Shown one piece after another: positions 1-8,436 of a stretch of DNA of 26,479 nt. Position 1 is the first letter of the stretch, and the number at the start of each line of letters is the position of its first letter. The notes below the pieces were generated by a model. It ran no database searches. It was not told the origin of the DNA and saw only the letters and a program-made list of their open reading frames with translations. This stretch comes from Planctomycetaceae bacterium (GTDB lineage: Bacteria > Planctomycetota > Planctomycetia > Pirellulales > Pirellulaceae), in NCBI GenBank assembly GCA_003506095.1, contig DNWZ01000795.1, forward strand, positions 1 to 26,479, read 5' to 3'. Made by a program: the position numbers and the translations under genes.

Positions 1-758
1 GGCACCAAGGCCAGCAGCGGCCCGATGTTGGGGATGAACGTGAACAGCGCCGCAAGCACGCCCAGCGTTCCGTACATCGGCACCTCCAGAAACCACATTC
101 CGATCGCGGTCAGCACGCCGACAAACGCCATCGACATCAATCGCCCAAGGATCCAGCGACGCACGGCCGACCCGAGCTGGGCGATCACTTCGGTGATCCG
201 CGGTCGGCGCGTCAGCGGAAACAGTTTGACGACTCCGACTTTGTACAAGTCCGGATCGTAGGCGGCGTACAGGCCGACAAACAGAATCACAAATGCGCCG
301 GTCAGACCCCAGCTCAACCATGCCAGCCCGTCCAGCATCCGCGGCAGGATCTGGCCGTTGGCATCTTTGACCATCGACTCCATTTCGTCTTGCGTCGGCA
401 CCAAACTGGCTGACCACCCTTGATCGTTCAGCCACTGTTGTCCGTTGTCGATCGCGGCAATCATCTCCGACCAAAACTGGTCCCACCGCGTGACGATCTG
501 TGAACCGAGATAAAAGAAGCCGGCGACGATGATCGCCAACAGGGCGGTAACGACAACAACGTAAGCGCCCACGCGAGGCAGCCCGGTTCGCGCAGCGAGC
601 CATTTGGACATGCCGTGCAGCAGGCTGCCCAGCAGCAAACCGGCAAAGACCAGCAACACGACGCTGCCGGTGATGATCAACAAGTCGGCAACCGCCAAGA
701 TCAACGCCACCAACAAGACCGAAATCAAGAGGCGATTGCCGCCGAAAACACTTCCCAT
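1..758 (-). CDS. AI-2E family (PerM-type) transporter, partial
   Basis: This is an inner-membrane protein of the AI-2E/PerM transporter family, whose members are proposed exporters of small molecules or ions. The gene runs off the left edge, so only the first ~252 residues are visible; the C-terminal membrane segments are missing. The start is ATG at 758, preceded by GAGGGA about 4 bases upstream. Hydrophobic segments lie at about residues 10-50 and 65-85, followed by a soluble stretch rich in Asp/Gln/Trp (about 90-150). Further membrane segments follow, ending in the family-typical FTFIPNIGPLLA near the edge. The order (two or three N-terminal helices, periplasmic loop, then the conserved PNIGP region) fits the family well. 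The substrate cannot be inferred. It is divergent from the hydrolase at 916, and the 157 bp between them must hold both promoters. Confidence 0.85.
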   Translation of the reverse strand, partial: MGSVFGGNRLLISVLLVALILAVADLLIITGSVVLLVFAGLLLGSLLHGMSKWLAARTGLPRVGAYVVVVTALLAIIVAGFFYLGSQIVTRWDQFWSEMIAAIDNGQQWLNDQGWSASLVPTQDEMESMVKDANGQILPRMLDGLAWLSWGLTGAFVILFVGLYAAYDPDLYKVGVVKLFPLTRRPRITEVIAQLGSAVRRWILGRLMSMAFVGVLTAIGMWFLEVPMYGTLGVLAALFTFIPNIGPLLALV

Positions 759-915
759 CAAATCCCTCGCTGGCAGACCAGGCCTCAAAACCACAGTCGA
801 CCTGCACTGCAACAAATGCGCCCAACCGACAACGCACACTTCGTGCGGCGCATGAACTAAACTGTTGGCGAACCGGATCCCGCCCCAGCCCCGCCCGCCC
901 ACCAGCCCCGCCGCC

Positions 916-1755
916 ATGAAACTGAACCGCTCCCTGATTGCCTCCCCTGCGCGTCTGGCTTGGATCATCGCGACGCTGATGGTGATCCTGGCGACCTTGC
1001 CGACGGCGACTGCTGACCAACCGTTTCGGCTCCGAGTGCTCAGCTACAACATCCACCACTGCGAGGGCGTCGATCGGAAACTTGACGTCCAGCGAATCGC
1101 AGAAGTGGTTCGATCGGTCCAGCCAGACATCGTTGCGTTGCAGGAAGTTGATCAGAACGTAAAACGTTCGCGGTCGGTCGACCAACCGGCCCAGCTTGCT
1201 GAGCTGACCGGAATGCGAGTCGTCTTTGGCGCGAACATTCCGTTGCAAGGTGGCCAATATGGCAACGCGATCCTGTCTCGCTTTCCGATCACCAGCTACA
1301 AGAATCACCTGCTGCCCAGGATCGACGACAGCGAACAGCGCGGCGTGATCGAAGCGATCATCGCTGGCCCGGCGCCGCTAGGCCAACTGGTTTTTCTGGC
1401 CACGCACCTCGACTACCGTGCCGACGAGCGCGAGCGGCTAGCATCGGCAAAGATGATCAACGACCTGGTCGCCAAACGTGCCGACGCCGCCGCGATTCTG
1501 GCTGGCGACATGAACGCGACGCCAGAGAGCGAAACGATGCGACAGCTTTCCACGGTTTGGAAAATCACCAACGACGATCCGCAGTTCACCATTCCGGTCA
1601 GCGAGCCGACCAAGCAAATCGACTTCATCCTCTCTGCACCGCCGGCAAAATGGCAAGCGATCGAGACTCGCGTGCTCGATGAAGCCGTCGCGTCGGACCA
1701 TCGCGCGATCTTTTCGATCCTGCAGTGGCAGGCGTCGAAAATTGATGGCGATTGA
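916..1755 (+). CDS. secreted endonuclease/exonuclease/phosphatase family protein
   Basis: This is a metal-dependent phosphoesterase of the EEP fold (DNase I/AP endonuclease/sphingomyelinase superfamily), 279 residues long. The motifs appear in the expected order: SYNIHH (43-48), QEVD with the metal-binding Glu (76-79), GNAILSRFPI, THLDY, AGDMNA (Asp and Asn of the active site), QIDFI and the C-terminal ASDH with the catalytic His. I chose ATG 916 because it gives a clean signal peptide: Lys/Arg near the start, a hydrophobic core at about 14-28, and Ala-x-Ala near residue 33. An upstream TTG at 865 would add 17 Pro-rich residues. The product is therefore probably periplasmic or secreted. The substrate is unknown; phosphodiester or phosphomonoester lipids and nucleic acids are all possible. 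The cytochrome gene starts 77 bp downstream on the same strand. Confidence 0.88.
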   Translation: MKLNRSLIASPARLAWIIATLMVILATLPTATADQPFRLRVLSYNIHHCEGVDRKLDVQRIAEVVRSVQPDIVALQEVDQNVKRSRSVDQPAQLAELTGMRVVFGANIPLQGGQYGNAILSRFPITSYKNHLLPRIDDSEQRGVIEAIIAGPAPLGQLVFLATHLDYRADERERLASAKMINDLVAKRADAAAILAGDMNATPESETMRQLSTVWKITNDDPQFTIPVSEPTKQIDFILSAPPAKWQAIETRVLDEAVASDHRAIFSILQWQASKIDGD

Positions 1756-1832
1756 AACCGGTCGCGGTTTAATCCGGTTACAATTCAAGAGGCTACAGCC
1801 AGGCGCCGCACCTCAATCACGTCTCCCTGCCC

Positions 1833-4682
1833 ATGCAAAACCTTCGCACCGCACGAATTCGTTTTGTCACCATTCTCATGAACTCAATCTGTACGAAAAC
1901 AACCGCTGCCCTTTTTTTACTTTTCACCAGCGGTGCGCTTCGGGCTGCTGAACCGGTGGACTACGCAAACGACGTGCTGCCGATTTTCGAAAAGTACTGC
2001 ATGGCATGCCACACGGCCGACGAAGCGCAAGGCGGTTTCGTCATGCAATCGTTCCCCGAAATGATGCGCGGTGGCGAGACTGGTCCGGCGATTACGCCCG
2101 GGGTGCCGTCGAGCAGTCGGTTGTTCTTGATGGCGGCTGGGCAATTGGAACCCGTGATGCCGCCCGATGACGCTCAAGGGCCGAACGAACAAGAGCTGGC
2201 GACGTTGGCCACCTGGATCGAACAAGGGGCGATCGGCCCCGACGGCGCCAGCGAAATGAAGCGTGAATTGCGAGTGCCGAAAATCGAACCGTCCGGCAGT
2301 GCGTCCCAACCGCTGACGGCGATCGCAACGCGCAGCGATGGTGTTCGCGGAATCGCAAAGTTTCAACAGGTACAGGTCCTCCATACTGATGGCAGCGAAG
2401 CGATCAAGTTGCCTCCGCAGCCTGGCAAAATCAATTCGCTTGTCTTCAGCGGCGACGGTACGTCTCTATTGGTCGCATCGGGTGTAACCGGTTTGTACGG
2501 ACGGGCGGCAGTTTATAAAACCGCGACCGGCGATTTGATCGGTGAAATGATTGGGCACAAAGACGAAGTCGAATCGGCGATCTTTTCCGCCGATGAACGA
2601 TTCATTGCGACAGCCAGTTATGACCAAAAGATCATCCTCTGGGACGCGAAAACCTTTGAACAGATTCGAACCTTAGAAGGTCACAACGGCGCCGTTCTGT
2701 CAATCGCATTCACGCCCGACTCATCGGTCCTTGTCAGCGGATCGGCTGATGAAACAGTAAAGGTTTGGGATGTTCAGACGGGCCGGCGATTGGACACGAT
2801 GAGCCAACCCGAGGGAGAAGTATTGGCGGTCGCAGTATCGCCAAACGGCAAGCTAGTTTTGGGTGGCAGCGCCGACAATCGATTGCGGGTTTGGAATCTG
2901 CTGTCGACAAAAACAGAAAGGATCAATCCATTGATCACGTCGCGATACCTTGACGAATCGCCGCTGATACATCTTGCCATCACACCCGATGCGACACGTT
3001 GCGTGGTGATCGGTGAATCTGGCAATCTGAAAACCATCGCCATGAAAAATTGGACACAGATCGGTGCGACGCAAATCTTAGACGGTGTTGCAACCGATAT
3101 GTCGATCGCTGCGGATGGATCGCATGTGTTGGTTTCCACAATTCGTGGCGATGTGATGCGGTTCGATTTACCGCCGGCCAGCGACGCGATGCCTGTCGAT
3201 TCCAAGTCCAACGCGTCCGAAGAAATCGCGGCGGTTTATGTCGATACCGGAACCATGGTGGTGGCCGACGAGGCGACGCTGCGGAAGTCGCAATCCTTAG
3301 CCGACCAGGCGGGCCATGATGCCGCGATGGCAATCCCGCGTGGCGCGGAGGTTTCAGGTGTGATCTCGCAACCGGGGGAAGAGGATTGGTTTACCTTTAA
3401 TGCCCGCGCCGGTGAAATGTGGGTGATTGAGACGGACAGCAGCGGGATGGACAGTCGGATCGATTCGATTGTCGAAGTGCGCGATTCTAACGCCCATCCG
3501 ATCATTCAAACGCGATTGCAAGCGGTGCGGGATTCGTACTTCACGTTCCGCGGCAAAGACAGCACTCAAACCGGCGATTTTCGTGTCTTCGCTTGGCAAG
3601 AGATGAAGCTTGGCGAATATTTTTATGCCTCTGGCGAAGTCAATCGATTGTGGTTGTACCCGCGCGGCGCCGACTCGGGGTTTGATGTTTTTCCTGGGAT
3701 GGGAAGTCGTTGGACCTATTTTGGCACCAGCGGAACAGTCCACGCGTTGGGCGAACCGGCATACATCGTCAGGCCGCTTGGGCACGACGAATCGCCGCTG
3801 GCCAACGGCTTGCCGGTATTCGATATCGCCTATGAGAACGACGACAACCCGAGTCAGACCAAAGGCAAAGACAGTTATTTGATTTTCAAAGCACCATCAA
3901 CAGGTCGTTTTCTGGTGCGACTGCGCGACACTCGCGGCGAAGGCGGTGATTCTTATAAGTATCGATTGCGTGTTCGCCCCGCTGATCCAATATTCACGCC
4001 CAGTGTGCGAGCGATCGGCGCTCCGTTGCTGAAAGGCTCTGGTCGCGAATTGATGGTGATGGTCGATCGCCAAGACGGGTTTGATTCAGAGGTAACGTTT
4101 GAGATCGAAGGGTTGCCCGAAGGTTTGATCAGCAATTTTCCGATCACGATTCAGGCGGGGCAGCGATTCGCCACGGGCACGATCTATGCACCGGAGGGAA
4201 CGCCGAACTGGGAAGGCGAAGTGCAACCGAAAATCACGGCCCGTGCGTTGATCAATCATCGGTGGATCGAACGTGATGCTGGAGTGGCAGGCAAACTGAC
4301 GCTCGCCGATCGCGGCAACGCGACACTGGCGATTTACCCGAACAGTGGTGATGCCAGTGCAAAATCGTTTGAGCCGCATGATATCATTCCCGTTCGGCGT
4401 GGCGAGACGATTTCGTTAATCGTGCGAGCGGATCGCAAAGAAGGGTTTAAGAATCAAATCGCATTGGGTAACGAACAGGCCGGGCGTAATTTGCCGTTCG
4501 GGGCGTATGTTGACAACATCGGACTCAATGGTCTGTTGATCCGCGAAAATGAGTCGGAGCGTCCATTCTTTATAACGGTTGACGAGATGACACAGCCTGG
4601 TCGACGTCTATTCTTTCTCAATGGCAATTCCGATGGTGGCATCACAACGCCACCGATCACATTAGAAGTTTTGTCGGACTGA
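1833..4682 (+). CDS. Planctomycete-type cytochrome c / WD40 repeat protein
   Basis: This is a large secreted protein of 949 residues. A signal peptide is followed by a Planctomycete-type cytochrome c domain with a single heme motif, CMACH, at residues 56-60 (usual context YCMACHTADEAQGGF). WD40 repeats follow; clear blades end in KIILWD, TVKVWD and RLRVWN between about residues 230 and 350. From about residue 500 a beta-rich region contains EDWFTF, typical of bacterial pre-peptidase C-terminal (PPC) domains, and continues to the end. Covalent heme implies periplasmic maturation and a redox or heme-sensing role, while the WD40 part suggests binding of a partner. The start is uncertain: ATG 1833 gives a long positively charged N-region, and ATG 1878 gives a tighter signal peptide (MNSICTKTTAALFLLF). 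No Shine-Dalgarno sequence supports either. The gene converges with cobL, leaving 12 bp between stops. Confidence 0.88.
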   Translation: MQNLRTARIRFVTILMNSICTKTTAALFLLFTSGALRAAEPVDYANDVLPIFEKYCMACHTADEAQGGFVMQSFPEMMRGGETGPAITPGVPSSSRLFLMAAGQLEPVMPPDDAQGPNEQELATLATWIEQGAIGPDGASEMKRELRVPKIEPSGSASQPLTAIATRSDGVRGIAKFQQVQVLHTDGSEAIKLPPQPGKINSLVFSGDGTSLLVASGVTGLYGRAAVYKTATGDLIGEMIGHKDEVESAIFSADERFIATASYDQKIILWDAKTFEQIRTLEGHNGAVLSIAFTPDSSVLVSGSADETVKVWDVQTGRRLDTMSQPEGEVLAVAVSPNGKLVLGGSADNRLRVWNLLSTKTERINPLITSRYLDESPLIHLAITPDATRCVVIGESGNLKTIAMKNWTQIGATQILDGVATDMSIAADGSHVLVSTIRGDVMRFDLPPASDAMPVDSKSNASEEIAAVYVDTGTMVVADEATLRKSQSLADQAGHDAAMAIPRGAEVSGVISQPGEEDWFTFNARAGEMWVIETDSSGMDSRIDSIVEVRDSNAHPIIQTRLQAVRDSYFTFRGKDSTQTGDFRVFAWQEMKLGEYFYASGEVNRLWLYPRGADSGFDVFPGMGSRWTYFGTSGTVHALGEPAYIVRPLGHDESPLANGLPVFDIAYENDDNPSQTKGKDSYLIFKAPSTGRFLVRLRDTRGEGGDSYKYRLRVRPADPIFTPSVRAIGAPLLKGSGRELMVMVDRQDGFDSEVTFEIEGLPEGLISNFPITIQAGQRFATGTIYAPEGTPNWEGEVQPKITARALINHRWIERDAGVAGKLTLADRGNATLAIYPNSGDASAKSFEPHDIIPVRRGETISLIVRADRKEGFKNQIALGNEQAGRNLPFGAYVDNIGLNGLLIRENESERPFFITVDEMTQPGRRLFFLNGNSDGGITTPPITLEVLSD

Positions 4683-4694
4683 GAACCTGTCGCG

Positions 4695-5948
4695 TCAGTT
4701 CACTAGTTTCATGCCAATGATCAAGAAGGTCGGATTGAGTGCTTCGAACGTCATTCTGTCGAGCTGGTATTGGCCGCGTGCGATATTGATCATTCGTACA
4801 TCGACTCGAAAGTTTTCTTGCTCGAGCACCCGTTGCACGTCTACCAAACTTTCTGGCGACGAGACTTGGATCACAATTCGTCCTGTCGGCTGCAATCGCT
4901 GCACCGACAGGCTGACCAATTCCGATACAATGCGTCCTGTGCCACCGACAAAGATCGCATCGGGATCGGGCAATTCCGCCCATGCTTCTGGGGCTCGGCC
5001 GTGAATCGGAATCAACGACGGACAATCGAACTCTGCGGCATTATCGATCATCAAGCCATAATCTTCGGCATCCATTTCGATACCATACACCTTGCCTTGG
5101 TTGGCGATCCGTGCCGCTTCGATCGCCAGCGAACCACTGCCGGCACCGACGTCCCAAACAACACTTTTCGTCGTCAGGTCCAATTCGGCTAGCGCGATGC
5201 AACGCACTTCGCTGGGCGTCAGCAATCCACGTTTCGGGCGCGACTGCAGAAACGCATCGTCGGGATTTCCGAACAATCGCGTCGCCGTCACGCCGCTAGG
5301 ACGATCCGCCCGGCCGACTTTGCGAATCAGCACCATCACATTCAGCGGGCTGAACGATTGTGTCGCGATCGATCTTAAGTCGCCTTGCGTGACGGTTTCG
5401 TCCGGCGTACCGAGGTTTTCGCAAACGTAAGCGGTGAAATAATCGATTCGTCGGTCCAAAAGTGCCGACGCCACGACCGCCGGAGAAATCGATTCGGTTG
5501 TAAACAGGCCAACTCGATCGGCCGTTCGAATGCTGTCGACCACGCGATCGAGCGACTGCGTCGCCAAATTAGTCAGGTAGGCGTCGTCCCAATTTTCCTT
5601 CACGCGTGCGAATGCCAACTGCATGCTGCTGACGTGCGGCACCACTTCGAAGCGATCTTTGCCAAGCGTTTCAGTCAAAAAACGCGCGATTCCGTAGAAC
5701 AGGGGATCGCCACCGGTGACCAAAACCACCCGTTGATCAGCATACGCTTGCAACGTTTCGACCAATTCGTCTAAGCCGCCCGATACGACCACCCGTTTAG
5801 CGCTGGGTATCGCATTGATCGCAAAATTGTCGATCAAACCGCGGTTGCCAACGATTACTTCGGCCGAATCGATCACGTTGCGTGCTTGTCGGGTCAAACC
5901 GTCCAGGCCATCGTCACCGATCCCGACAATGTTGATTTTCGCAGCCAA
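4695..5948 (-). CDS. cobL: precorrin-6Y C5,15-methyltransferase (decarboxylating), CbiE-CbiT fusion
   Basis: This cytoplasmic enzyme of cobalamin (B12) synthesis methylates precorrin-6Y at C5 and C15 and decarboxylates the acetate side chain, using S-adenosylmethionine. The N-terminal half is a tetrapyrrole methylase domain (CbiE), starting KINIVGIGDDG and carrying GGDPLFYG at residues 79-86. The C-terminal half is the CbiT methyltransferase, with VWDVGAGSGS at 264-273 and IFVGGTGR further on. The length, about 417 residues, is right for a full CobL. I chose TTG 5948 because GGGGA lies about 8 bases upstream and the protein then begins at the first beta strand. A more distal TTG at 6020 would add 24 residues with no family match. 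No other corrin gene is in the window, and I found no cobalamin riboswitch in the 487 bp upstream. Confidence 0.9.
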   Translation of the reverse strand: MAAKINIVGIGDDGLDGLTRQARNVIDSAEVIVGNRGLIDNFAINAIPSAKRVVVSGGLDELVETLQAYADQRVVLVTGGDPLFYGIARFLTETLGKDRFEVVPHVSSMQLAFARVKENWDDAYLTNLATQSLDRVVDSIRTADRVGLFTTESISPAVVASALLDRRIDYFTAYVCENLGTPDETVTQGDLRSIATQSFSPLNVMVLIRKVGRADRPSGVTATRLFGNPDDAFLQSRPKRGLLTPSEVRCIALAELDLTTKSVVWDVGAGSGSLAIEAARIANQGKVYGIEMDAEDYGLMIDNAAEFDCPSLIPIHGRAPEAWAELPDPDAIFVGGTGRIVSELVSLSVQRLQPTGRIVIQVSSPESLVDVQRVLEQENFRVDVRMINIARGQYQLDRMTFEALNPTFLIIGMKLVN

Positions 5949-6435
5949 GAGAATCTTCCCCGAAACGAAGCCAGTGGATTTTGAAGCCGGCCGACATGGC
6001 GAGCCAGCTTTCCAAATCAAGCGAGCGCCCGGCCGAACTCAATCGTCGATTCTAGACGCCGTTATGTCCAGTGGAGCAAGTGTCGCCTGGGGCCAGCATC
6101 CACTTGCCCACCGGAGCGGCCACTTCCGATCGCGTTCATGGCGAAACATTGGCCGGCAAAATCGACACCACCGGATTGATCGCCAAACCCAAAGTGCAAA
6201 CCTCCATGCGATGGTCCATTTATCGGCTGCCCGGCATGGCTGCGCAGTTATGAAGAATCAGCGTCGAAAGGCAAACCATGTGGCGACCCCAATCGCCAGC
6301 GGAAAAGCGACAGTTGGCGTCAGCACAAACCTTTGCATGCCGAGGAGATATCCTGTCGTGAAGCTTACTGATGGCCAACCTTTATCGCGATCCGATCGCC
6401 CGTCTCGTATTTATCAAAATAAAAACAACGACACC
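5949..6435. other. 487-bp divergent intergenic region
   Basis: This gap lies between the divergent starts of cobL and the REC/HD-GYP gene. I looked on the cobL-sense strand for the B12-box and pseudoknot elements of a cobalamin riboswitch and did not find them. A 60-codon GTG-started reading frame (6071-6253, plus) exists but has no ribosome site or recognisable family. The 3' end is AT-rich (about 6410-6430), as expected near a promoter of the response regulator. A 22-codon frame at 6371-6439 overlaps the start of the response regulator by ATGA. No RNA gene or mobile element was recognised here. Confidence 0.5.
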
Positions 6436-6439
6436 ATGA
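6371..6439 (+). CDS. possible 22-residue leader ORF overlapping the HD-GYP gene start
   Basis: A short frame starting ATGGCCAACC at 6371 encodes about 22 residues with Arg and Lys throughout, and ends at the TGA inside ATGA (6436-6439). The A, T and G of that overlap are the start codon of the response regulator. Such ATGA overlaps often couple translation of two frames. There is no clear Shine-Dalgarno sequence before 6371, and the frame is short enough to occur by chance, so it is a candidate only. It would matter because the regulator itself also lacks a visible ribosome site. Confidence 0.2.
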   Translation: MANLYRDPIARLVFIKIKTTTP

Positions 6440-7524
6440 ACGCCGAGCACAAGAAGTTGGCTTTTAAAGCCCCAGCGATGGATGTCTTGGTTGTCGATGA
6501 CGAACTGGTGTCGCGTCACATTGCCGCCCAGACGCTTGAGGCAGCAGGATACAATGTTCGGCGAGCAGTCAATGGGCGCGAAGCGTTGGATATTCTGCTG
6601 GGCAGTTCGATCGAATTGGTGATTTGTGATTGGAATATGCCGGAAATGGATGGCCTGGAAGTGTGCCGTCATTTGCGGAGCGGGACGATCGAACGATACA
6701 TCTATATGATTCTTTTGACGGGCAACGATCGTCCTGAAGATATCATTATGGGTTTACAAGCCGGGGCCGACGAGTTTTTAGTGAAGCCCTTTAATCCCGT
6801 CGAATTGGTTTTACGCGTCAACATCGGGCGGCGGATCATCGAACAGGAAAGCCGAGCGATCACCGTTTTCGCGTTGGCACGCTTGGCAGAGTCGCGAGAT
6901 TTTGAAACCGGCGGACATTTAAAACGAGTCAGCCAGTATTGTCGCGTCTTGGCCGAATACTTGCGATTCAGTAACGCGTTTGATGGCCAGCTCGATGCCG
7001 ACTTTGTCCGTATGGTTGCGGAAACCAGCCCGCTGCACGATATCGGAAAAGTCGCGATTCCCGATTTCATTCTACGAAAGCCCGGACCGCTGACCGTCGA
7101 CGAGTTTGCAGTCATGAAGACACACACGGTGCAAGGCGCCGGAGCGCTCGCAGAAACCGCGGCCGAGTTTCCCAATGCCAGTTTCCTGCAAATGGCACAA
7201 GAGATTGCGCTGTACCATCACGAAAAATTTGACGGGTCAGGATACCCGTTCGGATTGGCCGGCGAAGATATTCCGCTGGCGGCCAGAATCGTCGCGTTGG
7301 CGGATGCCTACGACGCGATCACCAGCAAAAGAAGCTATAAGGAAGCAATCGACCCGGATCGAGCTAGGTCGCTGATCGTTTCAGATTCGGGGGCTCACTT
7401 CGACCCCCGAGTCGTCAATGCGTTCCTTGCCATGGAAGACGAGTTTCGGGTGATTCATGAGTCCTTCCCCCCGGCAGCAATTTCTGGGGGCGGGTTGCGG
7501 TCGAACCAGTTGTTGTCGGTATGA
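6436..7524 (+). CDS. response regulator with HD-GYP domain (c-di-GMP phosphodiesterase type)
   Basis: This is a two-component output protein of 362 residues. The receiver domain (about 16-135) carries the acidic pair D21/D22, the phosphoacceptor D65 in VICDWNMPEMDG, T95 and K117 in LVKPF. The HD-GYP domain (about 145-345) has GGHLKRV around H161, HDIGK at 201-205, HHE at 261-263 and GSGYP at 267-271, so the metal-binding and GYP residues look intact. The expected activity is phosphorylation-controlled hydrolysis of cyclic di-GMP in the cytoplasm. The frame stays open upstream to 5815, but that part has no domain and overlaps cobL. ATG 6436 puts the start 16 residues before the receiver; ATG 6337 is a possible in-frame alternative. 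No histidine kinase is adjacent, so the partner is encoded elsewhere. Confidence 0.92.
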   Translation: MNAEHKKLAFKAPAMDVLVVDDELVSRHIAAQTLEAAGYNVRRAVNGREALDILLGSSIELVICDWNMPEMDGLEVCRHLRSGTIERYIYMILLTGNDRPEDIIMGLQAGADEFLVKPFNPVELVLRVNIGRRIIEQESRAITVFALARLAESRDFETGGHLKRVSQYCRVLAEYLRFSNAFDGQLDADFVRMVAETSPLHDIGKVAIPDFILRKPGPLTVDEFAVMKTHTVQGAGALAETAAEFPNASFLQMAQEIALYHHEKFDGSGYPFGLAGEDIPLAARIVALADAYDAITSKRSYKEAIDPDRARSLIVSDSGAHFDPRVVNAFLAMEDEFRVIHESFPPAAISGGGLRSNQLLSV

Positions 7525-7567
7525 TTCAGCGTTCCTGATTTTCCCCAACTCCGTTCAGTAAGGCGTT

Positions 7568-8422
7568 ATGGTTTCGGCCACAGATAACGAATCAACACCG
7601 CGCGTCGACGGCGAGACCGGCGATCCAACAGCCGTTACGACGCTGAAGCAGCGGTTGGCAATGCTGGTGCGTCGAATGCGAAAACGCCACTTGGTGATTG
7701 TCGGCTCGGTTGCTGTTTTGCTGATCTTGCTGGTCGTCTGGGCCGTCGTTTCTTTGATGACGGGGGGGGGTGTTGCGGCAATCGATCCGGCAACGTTGCC
7801 GCCACCCCAGTCCACGCGGGTCACGCTGCACGCCGCATTGGCCGAGATGGTGCAAGCGGGCGACGATAAAATTCGCTTATTTGATTTTTCGCCGACGAGC
7901 GATGAGCTGGAAACTTTAGCATGTGTCGAACGGCTGAAGGTGCTGCGGATCGATAGCGGCAGTCTGTCACCCGAAGCTGGCGAAGTCCTAGCGTCGATGC
8001 CTCATTTGGAACAGTTGCATTTTCGCGACGTTTCGATGGACGATGCCACATTGGATGCGATTGCCAAATCGCAATCCATTTGGTTGCTGAACATTTCCGG
8101 CGGGAAGTTCTCGCCCGAAGCGATCAGGCGATTGGCCGATATGCCACGGTTGCATCAATTGCGGCTTGCGATGGACAATGCTGGGAATCGATACACGCAA
8201 TCGATCGCAAGAATCAAGAAGTTGCGAGCGTTGCATTTGATCGGGTTCGGGATCAACAATCAAAGTTTGAAGTTATTAGTTGATCTGCCAAACCTGGAGT
8301 CACTTTACATTGATGATTCCAATATCAACGACGAAGGCTGGAAATGGTTGTTTGAAAACAAGCCACACCTACACGTCCACATCGACCAAAAGCATCACGA
8401 CCGCGATCCCCAAAAGCACTAA
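7568..8422 (+). CDS. membrane-anchored leucine-rich-repeat-like protein
   Basis: This protein of 284 residues has an N-terminal cytoplasmic tail (1-41) ending in an Arg/Lys cluster, one membrane helix at about 42-64, and a C-terminal domain. The latter has repeats such as LKVLRIDSGSLS, LEQLHFRDVSMD, LHQLRLAMDN, LRALHLIGFGIN and LESLYIDDSNIN, spaced by about 24 residues and typical of leucine-rich repeats of the kind common in planctomycetes. The repeats are predicted to lie outside the cytoplasmic membrane and probably bind a protein partner. The start ATG has AAGG four bases upstream. The gene begins 43 bp after the HD-GYP stop on the same strand and may be cotranscribed. A run of nine G lies just after the membrane helix. 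It ends 14 bp from the convergent phosphatase gene. No enzymatic motif is visible. Confidence 0.75.
   Translation: MVSATDNESTPRVDGETGDPTAVTTLKQRLAMLVRRMRKRHLVIVGSVAVLLILLVVWAVVSLMTGGGVAAIDPATLPPPQSTRVTLHAALAEMVQAGDDKIRLFDFSPTSDELETLACVERLKVLRIDSGSLSPEAGEVLASMPHLEQLHFRDVSMDDATLDAIAKSQSIWLLNISGGKFSPEAIRRLADMPRLHQLRLAMDNAGNRYTQSIARIKKLRALHLIGFGINNQSLKLLVDLPNLESLYIDDSNINDEGWKWLFENKPHLHVHIDQKHHDRDPQKH
7762..7770 (+). repeat. nine-G homopolymer inside a coding sequence
   Basis: Nine consecutive G encode the end of a Thr codon and Gly66-Gly67-Gly68 of the leucine-rich-repeat protein, directly after its membrane helix. Runs of this length can slip during replication or transcription. Loss or gain of one G would cut the protein off from its extracytoplasmic domain. 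Confidence 0.9.
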
Positions 8423-8436
8423 CGAGGCATAGGCTC

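Noticed and set aside
1752..1785. Promoter before the cytochrome gene
   Set aside because: TTGAAA and TACAAT are present but 21 bases apart, outside the usual spacing.
6071..6253. 60-codon GTG-started frame as a gene
   Set aside because: No ribosome site, no family resemblance, no partner context; kept only as a comment on the gap.
5949..6435. Cobalamin riboswitch upstream of cobL
   Set aside because: A GC-rich stretch near 6080-6115 looked suggestive, but the B12 box and the expected order of helices are not present on either strand.
5815..6435. N-terminal extension of the HD-GYP protein
   Set aside because: It overlaps cobL antisense, shows no domain and lacks a start signal.
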